Of a stretch of DNA of 64,000 bases, positions 1 to 12,965 are shown piece after piece (the stretch's first letter is position 1; the number at the start of each line of letters is the position of its first letter). The translations under genes and the position numbers were made by a program. The notes under the pieces were generated by a model. The model did not search any database. It worked only from the letters and a program-made list of their open reading frames with translations, and was not told the origin of the DNA. The stretch comes from Pohlia nutans (lineage: Eukaryota; Streptophyta; Bryopsida; Bryales; Mniaceae): positions 42,330,372-42,394,371 of the forward strand of contig CM040089.1 in assembly GCA_022496805.1 (NCBI GenBank). Reading direction: 5' to 3'.

Positions 1-63
1 AAAAAAAAACGTTTTTTAAAGTTTTTTGTTTTTTTCTTTTTTCTTCTTTCTGGTTGGCCGTGG

Positions 64-284
64 GGTGCTGCTGAACCCTAAATGGCGGCCGCAAAAAAAA
101 AAAATTAAATAAATAAATAAATATGCTGGAAAATTTTCTATTTTAAGCCGCTGGGTTGCGCGACTGCGCATCCCAAAGGCTAAAAATAGAAAACATTCAA
201 AAAAAAAGTTTTTTTTTTTTGCTCTTTTTTTTTTTTTTTTTGTTTTTTTTGCTCCCATTGTTTAGGGTTCAACAGCCACAACTG
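64..284. repeat. Nested inverted-repeat foldback
   Basis: Two nested inverted repeats are visible. The outer arms (about 66-82 and 261-277) both contain CTGAACCCTAAA or its complement. The inner arms (about 129-160 and 167-198) pair over roughly 30 bases with a few mismatches around a loop of about 6 nt. A-rich and T-rich runs separate the two layers. The structure resembles a foldback transposable element, but the window starts too close to judge a target duplication. Confidence 0.5.
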
Positions 285-390
285 AAGAAAAAGTAAAAGA
301 AAAGAAAAGACAAGAAGGAAGACAAAAAGGAAGACAAGAAGAAAGACAAGAGGGAGACAAGAAAGAAGACAAGAAAGAAATCAAGATAAA
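285..390. repeat. Polypurine tandem repeat
   Basis: An almost pure purine strand made of degenerate 10-12 bp units of the GAAGACAAGAAG type. Open frames across it are low-complexity artefacts. Confidence 0.7.
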
Positions 391-607
391 AAAGAAAAGA
401 TAAAGATAAGAATAAAATATAATTAAAATAATTATTTGTTTACAATTTAAGTGATTGTAGAAAGACAACATTGATGTTTTTTAGAGAACTTTTCAACCAA
501 TTTTTTTAAAAGTCAAATATGCTTAATAAATGAGCGCACTTGGCCAAGTGCATAAATAGCGAATTGCGTGTACTAGGTGTGTTGTTTTTATAAATTTCTC
601 TTTTCTC

Positions 608-830
608 TAATGGTGGCCGCCAAGTCGTGAACTCGACAGTTGGTTGTGGAGGGAAGGGGGGGGGGGGGGGGGAGGGGGTTGGTATTGCAATTATGTGGTT
701 CGGGTTTGATTCCCCACCGATCCGTTAGAGTAATAATGTCATATACATGACTTGGTGTTGTTGAGTTATCATAGGCAAAAATGGTTGTAGCTAAACAACC
801 TCGTCCCTCATACATTGAGCCAACAAAATT
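608..830 (+). other. Possible tRNA-derived SINE relic
   Basis: A B-box-like string (GTTTGATTCCC, about 704-714) follows a G-run of about 17 (656-672). No convincing A box or target duplication was found, so this is only a candidate. The following stretch to 1094 shows nothing I recognise. Confidence 0.2.
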
Positions 831-1094
831 AAATAGTGGTCTTAACCACTAGTTTTATATTTGCGTTTTTCTAGATGGGTCTATTGGTAGTGGTTGGTTG
901 TTCTCTAGTTTTCTTTTGTGTGATAGAATTGACATGGCTATGGTTTTTGTTTCTTTAAATGCATTTTTATGGAGGTTTCAGGTATTTTGAATTTTGTTTC
1001 AATAGTTTTCATTGAGGGACTGTGTGCGGTTGCTCTCACTGTTGCAGTAATGACTACGACTGAGTCTTAATTCCAATCCTTGTTAGCAATACTA

Positions 1095-1378
1095 TTAACC
1101 CGTAAATGTTCCTAGTTTTTTTGGATTTAAAAACAAATGTCATTGCCTTTGAAGGGTTATAAGTCTAAATGTAAGCGAAGTAAAGAAATCTCAACCATAC
1201 AATCTTGTAGTGTACGTGTTGTAAATGATGTGAATCAAATTAGGAGTCTTTTGGTCACATGGATTGCAAGGTCATAATGTTTTGGTATTGAAAAAGGATG
1301 TTGAAATTTTCCTAGCAACACATTAGTGTTGAAATTCTACTTTTAAACCTACTCAAATGAAAAAACTTTTCTACATAG
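1095..1378 (+). mobile_element. TTAA element, family J, copy 1 (truncated)
   Basis: It begins TTAACCCGTAAATG and aligns along its length with 51987-52260. Shared blocks include the string ending CCTAGCAACACATTAG. The similarity stops where the LINE sequence begins near 1384, so the far end is missing. It belongs to the TTAA-flanked group by its terminus only. Confidence 0.6.
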
Positions 1379-1383
1379 CAGCC

Positions 1384-2455
1384 AAGAAGGCTTTTGAGCG
1401 TAAAGAAGCACTTCTAGACATCTTCAACTCCTCATAGCTGCACAGGAAGACACACGATTCACTAACCAAGACATTTATCTATTGTACAGTACATAGATTT
1501 AAAAAATGCATTTGCCTCCCTTGACCACGCAAGGCTACTCGCCATAATGAAGGACCTTAGCTACCCCAAAGATGCAATCACACTAGTAGGAAATATATAC
1601 TCACGCTCCACTACTATACTCACTAGTGAACACTTTGGCAAAACAGAGTCCATTCCAATACAAAGGGGCACCATCTAAGGAGACACACTAAAGCCTATAC
1701 CTATTTTTAATCTTTCTAGAACCACTTCTATGATGGTTACAACAATGATCAATGGATACACAGTTGGTACATAAAAAATAACCATTAGCTCTGCAGCAAA
1801 CACAAATGATCTAGCAGCCATCGCAAACTACCTTCGGTTCAATATTTACATCTCCACCTAAACAAACTTGATAAATGTTGCGAGTGGGCCGAGATGGACC
1901 TTGAAGTAGCCAAATGTGCTATTACTGTTTGCTTCAATAAATAAAAAACGAAACCAGAAATCTTTAAAACTCAAATACAAAACTATTTTATCACATATAG
2001 AAACCAACCACTATCCATCTTGAACCATACACATATTTAGGAGTTCATCTAATATCCTCTTTAAAATGGAAACTCCAAATTCACATCACTACAACCAAAG
2101 TAGCAGACCAATGTAAACAATTAGCAAATTGCCCAACAACAATCAAACAGAAAATCATCATGGTAGACACAGTAATCAGAGCCGATGTAGCCTATAGCTT
2201 CTACGCAATCCCATACTCACTCCCGACCATCAAAAAATAAGACAAAAAGATCATTGTAATCCAGAAGAAAATATGTAGTCTTCAAACTGCACTGCAAACG
2301 TCATAATACAATTACCACACGAACTATTTGGGCTTGAAAACTTCTCACTAAAAAACTCCTACCAAAGATGCATTATAGAACAACTCAAAAATGCTCTCAA
2401 CGATCTAGGTAGACTAAGCATTATATTCAATGGATTAATACATGTTACCTCCACG
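1384..2455 (+). pseudogene. LINE reverse transcriptase relic
   Basis: Reading through several frameshifts and stops gives a recognisable non-LTR reverse transcriptase. The block around 1500-1680 reads ASLDHARLLAIMKDL, then GNIYS, then IPIQRGTI followed by a stop, then GDTL, which is the usual finger/palm region with RG(T/I).GD. Further downstream LPHELFGLENFSLKNS (about 2300-2350) fits the post-RT region. Many stops show it is dead. The order of domains suggests it is the upstream part of the same LINE whose RNase H-like region lies at 6.1-6.8 kb. Confidence 0.75.
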
Positions 2456-2962
2456 ACAGTCCGCGAGGTAACATTGGGGCACCGATGACCAAGGACAACA
2501 TGGACAACAACGGTAGCACTGATAGTTAAAGACGAATAGTTAGGGCAGCAAAGATACGAAGAGAGTTATGTGCTTCACATTTAGGAGCTCGTAGTCATGA
2601 ACAACATAGTAAGTTTGGTCGCTCTATGAGGTGCAAAGTTATTTGTGTTGTTTTCCCAATTTGACTCAGTAATACAATGATACCCTCTTTTGCTATTTGA
2701 CCTTTACTGTGTTCCATTTGCTTCTTCTATAAGTCTTAAAATGCCGGTTCACATCTTTTGTATCTTCTCTTGTGTTCCAGTGTTGTTTTCTTATTCTAAG
2801 TGAAGCAATCTTAGTTCCAAAAGCAACTCTCCTTCTCTGCCTAAAACTTTGTTTTGGACACCTTAGTTGTTTCCTCCTCTTCCTCTGACCAGAGTACCCG
2901 ACTACACTATCTAACTTGGATGTCTTGGTCGTCTAACCTTGATCCCTTGTAACTCAAGCTGA

Positions 2963-3537
2963 TTAACCCCTAAATGCCTAGAGCCCTCTCCAGATTCGGC
3001 AGTTTTGCAAAGATGCATTATAAGATGCAACCTAGAAGGATATTTTGAACTTGATATATAAATAAAAGTTGTACGTTATGAATTTTAGATTCTATACATA
3101 CGGTTAGATCTATGGTTGCTATTACCAATAATTTTGTATAAAATTTGAAACGTGAAATTCAAAATTATTTTGTAATTCAATTACGAATAAGATATTGACA
3201 ATCTAAGGATGAAATTCTTTGTGATTGGTTGAAATGTAATACTCTAAATTTAGTGATTTTTGGAGATTTTTTGGTTGCTTAATTTAATGAGTTGACTTTT
3301 TTTGAGTACTTTTACACTGAAATCTTCAAAATTTTGAGTGAATCACTACATCATGAAACGAGGCATAAAAAATTCACAAATCATCCCCTTTCTAATCAGA
3401 TCACATATGCATGAAGCTAACTTCCCATAGAGTGTACAGTAAAAATTCCACACCACAAAAAGTGCACGACGAATGAGAGAAATGGATGAAATGTGTACAT
3501 CGTCCAAAAAATGGACGCTCAGGCAGTTAGGGGTTAA
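2963..3537 (-). mobile_element. TTAA element, family A, copy 1 (complete, 575 bp)
   Basis: Both ends are intact: left TTAACCCCTAAATGCC, right the complement of TTAACCCCTAACTGCC, each within a TTAA. The right end carries the position-fixed stem-loop: 20 nt in from the outer T is CGTCCA, a 5-nt loop, TGGACG, a perfect 6-bp stem. It sits inside the degraded LINE. Copy 2 is at 60837-61422 in the opposite orientation. No coding capacity is seen. Confidence 0.85.
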
Positions 3538-3689
3538 GTGTTGGGAATCTCGCTATATATCTGTTGGCTGGGTAAAACTAAGCCAAACCATATAATAACT
3601 CCCAGTCTACAATATTTCACCAAGGTACAAGATGATCAGAACCCCCGTGAGAATTTTTCTGACTTCTTCTAGCTAGAGTATAGTTTGCT

Positions 3690-6600
3690 AGCTAACCCAT
3701 GTTGTCCCAGGTAACTTTTATTATTCTCCAAACTCCAAGAACACCAAGGTCGTCACTGTTGCATGTATCAAATCCTCCAAACACCTTAATCGGGCTAACA
3801 TCCTATTATAAAGTCGCATGCTGCCTAGTAGTTACAACACTCTATCATTCCAAAAAGTCTTTACTCTCTATACCCCACATCAGGTCCAGCTAGGCTCCCC
3901 TTTTATTTTTAGTACCTTTGATTTGAAAAAACTAGCTAACAATACAACATAATTTTGCTAAAATAGAGGCGCAAAAGATATACCAGGAATCAAATACCAT
4001 GACTGTGTCAGATCACCTACCACAAGAACGTTATTTATTACGAAAAAAGACAGAGGTGCCCATCTCAAAAGTACAAGTTTAAACTTCCAACTCCATGTTG
4101 CCAAACAAGAACTACAATAGATGGCACAAGCCGAGATTAAATTACCACACCTTAATCCTAAATTATCCTTTAAACTCCTATATAAACTACTTATACACAA
4201 CATATTTAAAATAAAACACATTACCCTCCTTAATGGCACACACTTAATGTCACCTGTCGATTCTAAAGTTTTTTACAAAATGCCAATTAAGTTAGAAAAG
4301 TGCCTTGAACATCACGAAACAGTTCTTTTGCCACCCAAGTTGCACACCAAACTGCCTAAATCCTTGCCCTAGATACCCAACAGCACAAACATTCAACGCC
4401 AGATACGTATTAGATAACCATGACTTTACACCAAACATTATAGAAAATCCTATACACCCACCACTACCACCACCACCACAACATCCTAATCCACCCCAAA
4501 CATCAAGAATAACTCGCTAAGATTCCCCATATACACCATACTAAACCATAAAACCAACAAAACAAAATCACAAAAATATACAACACATACATCTGCCAAT
4601 GGACACTACAAAATAATACAAGCTATAATACATGGATGCCACAACGAGCCCTTTTTCCACTTAACCACCCAACAGTTATTGAACACAATATTACACTCCT
4701 CAAAGCATATTATACAAACAAACTACAAATATACTACACAAACATCACAAACGCCCACTTCTCACCCGAACAAACTTGAGATGCAAGACATATCCCACTA
4801 CCGACAAGTATATCACTTTCATACATATCCATCAGATAATGCAACCCCGAAAAGAACATGCACACAAACACAAATACCATGCAAACACAAAATGAACTTA
4901 CACACATATATGAAGCTAACGGCCGACACCTTATCACGATCCTAACCACCAAACTCCAATGGCTAGGGCAACAATATAACAAATCAATATATAGTACACA
5001 CGGCTTAGTACCATCCACATAACCATTTGAAACTGAAATAGTATAGCTATATCAACGATATAAGTATAAAATCCCCAACAAAGAGCCATTTAAAGCTTCA
5101 CAACACACCTTACCAACTAACATTCTAGACTACTTGATAAATACATTCAATATTTCTCACTCATACTTCTCCTTACTAGTCACCTACTCCACAAAAATAA
5201 CTCATTTTTACTCACCATTTGCTCGAGACAAAAAAAACTGGATCCATTGGGACTGCCTTTCAATACAAATGGCAAGGGATTGGATATGCACATCCTTGTA
5301 ACAAAGCAATCATCCAACAAGCATTACACTAGGCAAGATTAGATGCTAGAAACAACCCTGCCACCATTACTATACTAACTATACCAAACATCAACTCGTA
5401 TAAAATTTCTCTCCACATATAAGATCCTTCCCTGACACAGATGTTATCTCATACTTCACAACAAATACTATTACATACAAAGAACAACAATCCCCCCCGG
5501 AATTAAAATAGCCAAAAATTGAACTACTCACAATCCACATTTTTTGCATCCATCACCAAAACCACCACATTGGCCCACCTGATGTACACATTCAAAACCA
5601 TAATTGATAACCTACAAATCCCACAATACCATGTTCAAAATGCCCCTCCTACACCTCCTAATACCCTAGTTAACAACAATGAAACATGGAATAAACTCAT
5701 ATATCCCCCCATCAACAATTGCATAAATAGATATAACCCCCCGTTCCCTAACTATGAAACAATTATAACCTTTTTCAAACAGTGGTGTAGCCATAGCATT
5801 TTACTGAGTTTCTCTCCTCTGAGGACAAGGTCAAACGGGTACTCGCAACGCCCATTGACTCTTATCGTCCTCTCTTTAGGATCTTATACCATTACAACCT
5901 CACTGATAGCCAGATCTGAGTCCTTTGAGTTTTTTTCTGGTCTGGTCCTACGTCGGGTTCTTGCCCTGGCCAGGTTCCGGTTGGAGGTGGCCTTGTTTCC
6001 CTTTTTTCTCTGCAATTGAATAATTTTCAATTTGTTTCAAAAAAAAGAACAATCATACCTTCAAAATTCCCACCGCAACATAGCTACTATACTGGTGGAT
6101 CTTTCATAACAATCAAAGAACACCTAGATGGATATTGGATAACAGAAAAAGCAGGCTAGGGTATATACAACCCACAAAAAATTGAAATACAAATTTCAAA
6201 GCACCTCTTTAGTTTACAAACCTCACTGAGAGCAGAATTAATGGTCCTACATAAAAAATTAAGACTACTCACTACCAAATATCAAAATGAACCTGCACGC
6301 ATATTTATTGGATCTTTCAATTGTCTCTATGTTCTCTAAACTCAAATCAAACACCCAACTCTACACACCAAGTACTCTGACAGAACCATACTTACATCCA
6401 TGGTAGAAATGCTACAATGTAGGACACAACCCACCACCCTGTACAAAAGTACGTACACATACAAGCTGAAGAAAACGAACACGCTGACAAACTCGCTAAA
6501 GCTAGCACTGACCGAGAATATAGAGTTGCTAAAAAAATCATATGAATTTGCACACTCCACACCATACTACTACCAAAAAGATGCATGGCCAAGACCAGCT

Positions 6601-7490
6601 AGACGACCTGACAAAGGTCTTGTCAAAAGCTTTGCTAATTACATTAGAAAATATGACAAAAGAAATAATCTCGAAATAATGGCACAACGCTTTCCTAACA
6701 TAAGAAAATGGACAATGAACCCATCTTATTAACAACAACCTCTCTAACAACTTTCAGTCCAACCCCGCCATTATAGATTCCCAAAAGATAAATCTACTAA
6801 AATTCTGCATTGGCCAATACATGGGCAATGCCAGAAACAACTATTATTTGGAAGACAAAGATTTCCATACATCACATGTCCAATATGCAACTCTATCGAC
6901 ACAGATACCTGGCCCCATGTACTCCTCAAACGCAATCACCATCATATACAAGCCCGTAGAATCAAAAGACGTTGTATGGGAACTAAGAAAATTAATCCTC
7001 TCATCAAAGAATTCTAGTTGCAATATACTTATGTATGCATGCACATTCAACAACCCTCCAAGAAAATATAGTACAAACTGCTGAACTGGCTACTACCGCT
7101 TGCAACTGTGGTCACCAACAATGCCATTGTAATGCCAAACATATTATGTGTCAAAAAACTGCTATACCAAAACGACCCACCACCAAACCCTGAACCAAAC
7201 ATCACTATACAATTTATTAAATTCACATACTGCAATGATAGATTCTCACCAGAAACAATAGACAGAAAAATCCACAAATACCAACCATTAATCAATAGTA
7301 TTGTTAATAGAGACTGGAAAATTGACCCACTCTTAGTCATCACAAAAGGAGTAAGAGCAACCATACATACTCCCTCCATGAAATCCCTTGAAATCAAGTT
7401 TAAAAGACCTGAATCTTCTATCAACTTTTTTTTTAGAGAAATAAAAATATTGCCACACAACATGTTATGTCAATCCTTCTAAACAAGAGG
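3690..7490 (+). pseudogene. LINE downstream half: RNase H-like and C-terminal region (relic)
   Basis: Translated pieces in changing frames form the C-terminal half of a plant LINE polyprotein. At 6090-6240 the text reads GGSFITIKEHLDGYW, then IEIQISKHLFSLQTSLRAEL, which looks like an RNase H domain with the TDGS-like and xAEL motifs. At 6538-7090 come EFAHSTPYYYQKDAWP and the NxxKWTMNP region. At 7180-7420 come NITIQFIKFTYCNDRFSPET and HTPSMKSLE. The first part (3690-5100) is weakly coding-like and I cannot assign it firmly. The relic is interrupted at about 5786-6041 by a SINE-like insertion. Confidence 0.65.
5786..6041 (+). mobile_element. SINE-like insertion in the LINE
   Basis: The LINE reading is lost at about 5785 and resumes after an A-run ending near 6048. 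The 256-bp insert is less AT-rich than its surroundings and ends in an A-tail. No clear B box and only a doubtful target duplication (ACCTT-CAAA-type strings on both sides) were seen. It could equally be a fragment of another retroelement. Confidence 0.35.
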
Positions 7491-7584
7491 AAAATTGAGA
7501 ACAAACAACCAATCATTTTGAACCCTCCCCCCCCTTTCAACCAAACAACCAACACATTGAATGGTAAAAATCACTTTTTCTTAG

Positions 7585-7965
7585 GACAATGCATCGCACT
7601 TGTCTCATAACAAGAGTGGTTGAATGAAACCACTTTCCTGCCTATAAACAAACCCAACGTGAATCGAATACGGACCACTTTTATGTGATACAACTACCAC
7701 CAATCGTGGTGCTCATATAAACTTATACAACACCTTCTACACAACTATTGGTCCTCGGCTACTTTGTGTCTTTGGTTACTTTTGTATCGGTTTCTAAAGT
7801 GTCTATTTTCGACAGAGGAGAGTAGTCTTGTACCAAAGGCCCTTTGTCTGGTAGGCATTGGATCTTTGCTAAGACAAACAGGTACTTTACTCACGCCGGC
7901 TCCGAAAGGAGTCCGGAGTTCTTGTCTATTTGTCTTTACATTAAAAAAATTCCATATGGCTTAAA
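7585..7965. other. Possible SINE relics
   Basis: On the minus strand, bases 7720-7650 read TGGTGGTAGTTGTA and, about 30 nt on, GTATTCGATTCACG. These are spaced like the A and B boxes of a tRNA-derived promoter. On the plus strand 7741-7965 is moderately GC-rich with a CCGGCTCCG block near an A-rich end. Both are weak calls. Confidence 0.25.
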
Positions 7966-8651
7966 TTTTTTTTATATAAATTATTCCTCATCAAGTTGTT
8001 ATTGTGCCCTTGATCATTACTTTATCGTCACATTTGGATTCACTTTAAGTACATTGATTAATGAATTTCTTTAAAATTGAAGATTTGTAAAGCTTGAAAG
8101 TGGCTACTATCTTTTAACCTTTATTTTAGACGCTTTGTCAAAAATTGCCTTCAAATATCTTTTTTCCAAACAATGCTTAAATCTTTGCATTTTAAATCTT
8201 TTTAAATGGATTTAATCATTTAATCATATTTTATCCATCTTGTTAAAAAAACATTGTAAAAATCATGTTCATTTTTGGATAAAAGTTTAATTTAAACAAG
8301 GAGGTATATCAAGGAAAATATGAAATGCTAATTGTTTTGATATAGATTGAGATGTGTCAATTTTGGTGGCAAGAATGTTGCATCAAACAATCTACAATAC
8401 AATTTGTAGAATTTTGTCTTAAGAAAATATAAAAATTTAAATTTAAAATAAATAAACCTCATGCGTTATTTTTACAAAGAGATGATCCAATTTTCTACAA
8501 AACAAAACTCTTGAGATTTTTCACCTCACTATTGTAACCAAGAGCAAGTTTGATACATGCTTGCAAATTAATTAATTTTCTTTGAAGATTTCATTATGGC
8601 AGATGCCAATTTCTACAAAAGTGTTTTCAATTTTATTTTTTACCATAAAGT
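7966..8651. other. AT-rich stretch, no gene seen
   Basis: Only short chance frames are present. No conserved domain, TIR pair or RNA gene was recognised. Confidence 0.5.
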
Positions 8652-8661
8652 TTATACACAT

Positions 8662-8751
<90 letters not shown>
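8652..8751. repeat. (TA)n microsatellite
   Basis: About 100 bases of alternating T and A, followed by a T-rich run. The Tyr-Ile repeat frames here are artefacts. Confidence 0.95.
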
Positions 8752-8754
<3 letters not shown>

Positions 8755-9058
8755 ATTTTTTATTTTTTATTTTTTATTTTTTTTTATTTTTTTGAATTGA
8801 AAATTTTCCATTCAAACAACCATACCATGAACATCAATGGGCAAAGTCAAAAAGTGGATATGCGGAAGTTGTAGTATGCGACATATAACACATCACTATG
8901 GAAGTTTGAAGAAAAACTCAATTGTGATTTGAAAGAAAATGAATTTCAAAATTAACGTTGTCTAAAACTCAGTTTTGTGCGCTATGATTCAGAATTACTT
9001 TAAATTTTTTCAATTTTTTCTTTAGAGCTTCAAAAAAAAAATTGTGCCTTTGGCATGT

Positions 9059-9338
9059 TACCATACCAGGAAGGCAGGGTCGGCAGAAAATAATTCCCCA
9101 AAAAAATGCCGAAAAAATAAATAAATTTATCAAGTATTTTGTCGAAATCAACAAAAATGAAGTCAACAAAAATTGTAGACAAAAAACAAAGGAAAACGTG
9201 TAGCCGCTAGTAAAATTCAATGTTAGTTATTAATAGCCGAATTTTTAATAATTATTTTTGAAAGTGCCGACCCCTACTTTTCAAACTTTAATTAATTATT
9301 CGACATGAAAGTGCCGACCCTGCCTTCCTACTACGGTA
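9059..9338 (+). mobile_element. TA-flanked MITE, family Q, copy 1
   Basis: The TIR core GGAAGGCAGGGTCGGCA is perfect at both ends, extended outward by CCATAC- and CCGTAG-type bases to a flanking TA on each side. TA target sites and about 25-bp TIRs fit a Tc1/mariner-type non-autonomous element of 280 bp. Copy 2 lies 822 bp away in inverted orientation. Confidence 0.75.
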
Positions 9339-10160
9339 GTATACATCATTTTAAATTGTTGTACACAAAAATTGAAGGAAGTTGACATTTATTGAATTTA
9401 AAATATTCACAATTTGACAAACATACAAATGATGTTGGATCTCATGACATTGGAATATATTGTTGGAATTGAGAGCATGGAACTGCATTGGCCATTGTAA
9501 AGAGTGCATAGGTTGCAACATGAACCATTGTGACATCTTAGTGCCCTTGCATTTGAAATATTTCTTTCATAGGAGAATGCATTCAATTTATATATTAGAG
9601 TTGTATGATGCAATTTTTTGGTCTAGCATTTTCGTACAAAGACTAGAGTTCCTACTGCACATAATTACTTCAACTATTTTCTTAAACATATTTATAGAGT
9701 ACGGTAATCAAAATGAAACAAATCAATGATTTCTTTGTAAATATAGTTCTATTCCATTGTAGTCAATTTTTTTGTGAATTTTTTTGAAATAATTATTTTT
9801 TTATCTACCTATTTCGAGATCTAAATTCTTTGAATTCTTATAGCTTATGAAATAATATTTAGAATGATAAGAAACAAAGACCGGTGTGTATAACATAGTT
9901 TATAGGAGGTACTTTAGTTTGAACTTATTTCCCAACTCCCTCAAAAAAACATATACGCCATTTTCATTCCTTTCAATCAAATTTTCATGCATTTGGGAAG
10001 TTCTATAAAACTATGTATGGTATGTTTAGAACTCAAATCAAATTGGTTTTGCATATGTACAATGAGAAACTTTAATACATTCTTTTTCAAACGATGAAAA
10101 GTTAAAATGTTCATATATATATTTATGAATTCTTTTTTACTATACATTATAGATTTTATA
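9339..10160. other. Spacer between inverted family Q copies
   Basis: 822 bp, AT-rich. No convincing gene; the 89-codon frame at 9460-9729 matches nothing I know. Confidence 0.4.
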
Positions 10161-10343
10161 TACCGTACGTGGAAGGAAGGGTCAACACTTTCATGTCAAA
10201 TAATTAATAAAAGTTGAAACAGTGTAGGTCGGCACTTTCAAAAGTAATTATTAAGAAATCGGCTATTAATAGCTAACATTAATTTTTTCCGGAGGCTAAA
10301 CGTTTTATTTTATTATTTGTCTATGATTTTCGTTGAGTGTTAT

Positions 10344-10375
<32 letters not shown>

Positions 10376-10494
10376 CCGGCTTTCTGTTGACTTTATTTTT
10401 GTTGATTTCGACAAAATAGTTAATAAATTTATTTTTATTTTCAGCATTTTTTGGGGGAATTGTTTTCTGCCGACCCTGCCTTCCACGTACGGTA
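10161..10494 (-). mobile_element. TA-flanked MITE, family Q, copy 2
   Basis: The ends read TACCGTACGTGGAAGG and its complement, with GCAGGGTCGGCA inside. A T-run of about 30 at 10345-10375 lengthens this copy relative to copy 1. It is in inverted orientation to 9059-9338. Confidence 0.75.
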
Positions 10495-11547
10495 TTACAT
10501 TGGGAATTTACAACATGTTAAACCAAAATTTAGTGGATTCATTATATCATGATGATGTTTTCACAATTTTAGCATGTTGATACTTGATAATACCAAGATT
10601 TTCATACTAAAAATTAATAATCTATGTTTGGTAATTTCAAAGTAAAACACTTCTATGTCGATTTGGAAAAGATTTGCGAGGTAGTTTTTTTAAATTCAAT
10701 TGTACAAATAATTTCGAATCATCATAATTAACATCTTTTTAAAAAACCTACGTTTGACAAGGTTGTAAAAGTGATATGTTAATATACATCTAAGCTAATA
10801 TTCTCGCCAGGGAGGCTTGTCTCTTCTGGTTTCAGGTGTGTGACCTTCATTAATTCAATGGAGTTTCATCATCTTGATTCAAAAATAAAAATAAAAATTA
10901 CACATCTAAATTTTGTTCCAAAACCTCAAACAAACAAGGGTTAAAAATATTATATAAGAACTAAAAAATACAAAGCTTTAAAAAAAACAGTAATGGACTC
11001 TTTAAAAGGTATTGAGAAACCCCAATGGACCAATAAATGTTATCTAATTGCAATTTATAGTTACGTTGAACCCAAACCCTATTCGTTTTTATATATAAAA
11101 ACCTTTAAATGATATTGTCAACCCAAGTGGCGTTTTGAAATCCAAACATTGAATTTTACTTAGTTATTGGTTTTAAATGCAATTATGAAAATAATGAAAA
11201 TCAACACTGTCCTACCGATCGTTGAATCTCCCTATCAACCAACTTAAAATCACGGGTGCCACGAAAAAATGCAAATAATTAATGACCCACTGATCGTTCC
11301 CTAGTACATAAATGTGCCACATGGAATTTGCTGAGGTTAGTGTATCCAAGATCCACCAATAGATAACATTCTTAACTACACTCTTTTAGTGAACAAAAGC
11401 AAGCATCAGATACTACAGCTGTCCAAAAGAAAAAAGCAGACGGATACCAAAGTATATCTGGCAATGAAGCAGCCAGCACACCAAAACAAGAACATAGCAC
11501 CTACCTTTCAACACTGTCTTCATTTGAAAAAAAATTAGGTTAACTCT
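10495..11547. other. AT-rich intergenic stretch
   Basis: No gene, RNA or paired TIR recognised. Confidence 0.4.
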
Positions 11548-12091
11548 TTAACCCCTAAGCGCTCAAACGACCATTCTCTGGTCGCTGCCCGAATTTAACG
11601 GGCTGCCCGGAACAAAAAAAAAATGAAATAAAAAAAAAATTTAAAATACTACATCAAGTCTACTTTCCAACCCAATTTGAATTATGGCAATCCAAGTTAA
11701 ACTCCACTCGGGAGAATTCTTCAAAGTAAATCACCTCAACATTGTCTTAGTGTTATAAAATCTGCTATTTGGGGAAAGTAATGATGATCCCTCCATCATT
11801 TCTTTTTCTCTTTTGAAGTTTACAACATATAGCCCAACTTTAACCAATCATACTAAATTTTGAACTCTAAAATTGAAAATTATAATTTATACAAATTTTC
11901 AAAGGTTAATGCTTTTAAATTCATTAAAAATTTGATCTAAAGTTATTTTTGGAAGTTTGACCGTACGGATAATTTGTACAGATGATACTCTACATTTTGT
12001 CTATTGAACCAAACTTCATCAAACATATGGAAGGCACATATTATAACACATCTATGTTTTGTCCAATACCCCTCGGGCTTTTAGGGATTAA
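11548..12091 (+). mobile_element. TTAA element, family C, copy 1 (544 bp)
   Basis: Left end TTAACCCCTAAGCGCTCAAA is followed exactly at position 21 by CGACCA-TTCTC-TGGTCG, a perfect 6/5/6 stem-loop. A second hairpin with GCCCG/CGGGC arms follows. The right end reads TTTTAGGGATTAA. It is closely similar over its full length to 14354-14902. No open frame. Confidence 0.85.
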
Positions 12092-12308
12092 GGGCTGATG
12101 GGGATAGTATATACGTTGGCATATATTTGACATTTGTTGTAAATAGAGAATTCCATATTGAGATCCCAATAGCTCATTAAAATCATGTCGACGTGAATTT
12201 TAACTTCAATTTTGATCTTAAACCTATAGAAGGTGTGGAACTATGTCAAATACAATGGAATATTGGTGTATAACACTGGTCGGAAAGGGCTCTTTGGACC
12301 TTTAAGGG

Positions 12309-12965
12309 TTAACTCTTGAGTGCCTAGGTGATCACATTTTGGTCACTGATGTATGGATAACGCAAATAACGGAAAATTTGTGAAGAACTGGATTTTGAAA
12401 GGTGAGGTTGAGAGTTGGAGATTTATAATATACATCTTCTAGAAAAAGAAAATTTCAATCTGGAGTTGTGCAACTACCAAAATACCTATAGAAAAAACGC
12501 GAAAATATTGTAAATACTTGAAAATACAGTAGATCCTTACAAATACAACACATGTACTATGCAATATTTTCTTTGTGTTTGGAAGTTTGTTATCTTGTTT
12601 CATTTCTTTTTGGATTGTGTTCTCTTCAATTCATGTTCCATTACTGTATGTATTTCGATCTTGATCAATGTAACAACTCCTTCCATATTTAAAAGTATAA
12701 ATTTTTGTCCTAAACCGTACACGAATAAGTCACTTCCACTTATAAAATTCACAATAATTATCTATGAGTCCGTTCTTGACATGAAAGATTGCAATAGAGA
12801 GGTGTTGACATAGGTCATTGTCGAACATGTTCACTTTCATTTTTGAAAATTTAACCCAAATTCTATTTAACTTTGAAGTCACACACCCTCCAAAGTATCA
12901 TTTTTGGGTGTGCATTATACATACTATAATCTTCCAATCCAATGGTCTGATGTTACCAAAGTTTA
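12309..12965 (+). mobile_element. TTAA element, family E, copy 1 (right end lost)
   Basis: It starts TTAACTCTTGAGTGCCTAGG, and at position 21 comes TGATCA-CATTT-TGGTCA (one wobble). The interior aligns, inverted, with 27500-28137. Similarity fades near 12965, so about 150 bp of the far end seems to be missing. Confidence 0.7.

Noticed and set aside
656..740. Functional tRNA gene
   Set aside because: A B-box-like string is present but no cloverleaf, acceptor stem or proper A box can be formed.
2963..3537. TTAA elements as ordinary TA-target mariner MITEs
   Set aside because: The outer T and A of TTAA are constant at all readable ends, which a TA target would not require. Kept as an alternative until empty sites are compared.
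8582..8874. Open frames of repeated Tyr-Ile
   Set aside because: Direct translation of the (TA)n microsatellite.
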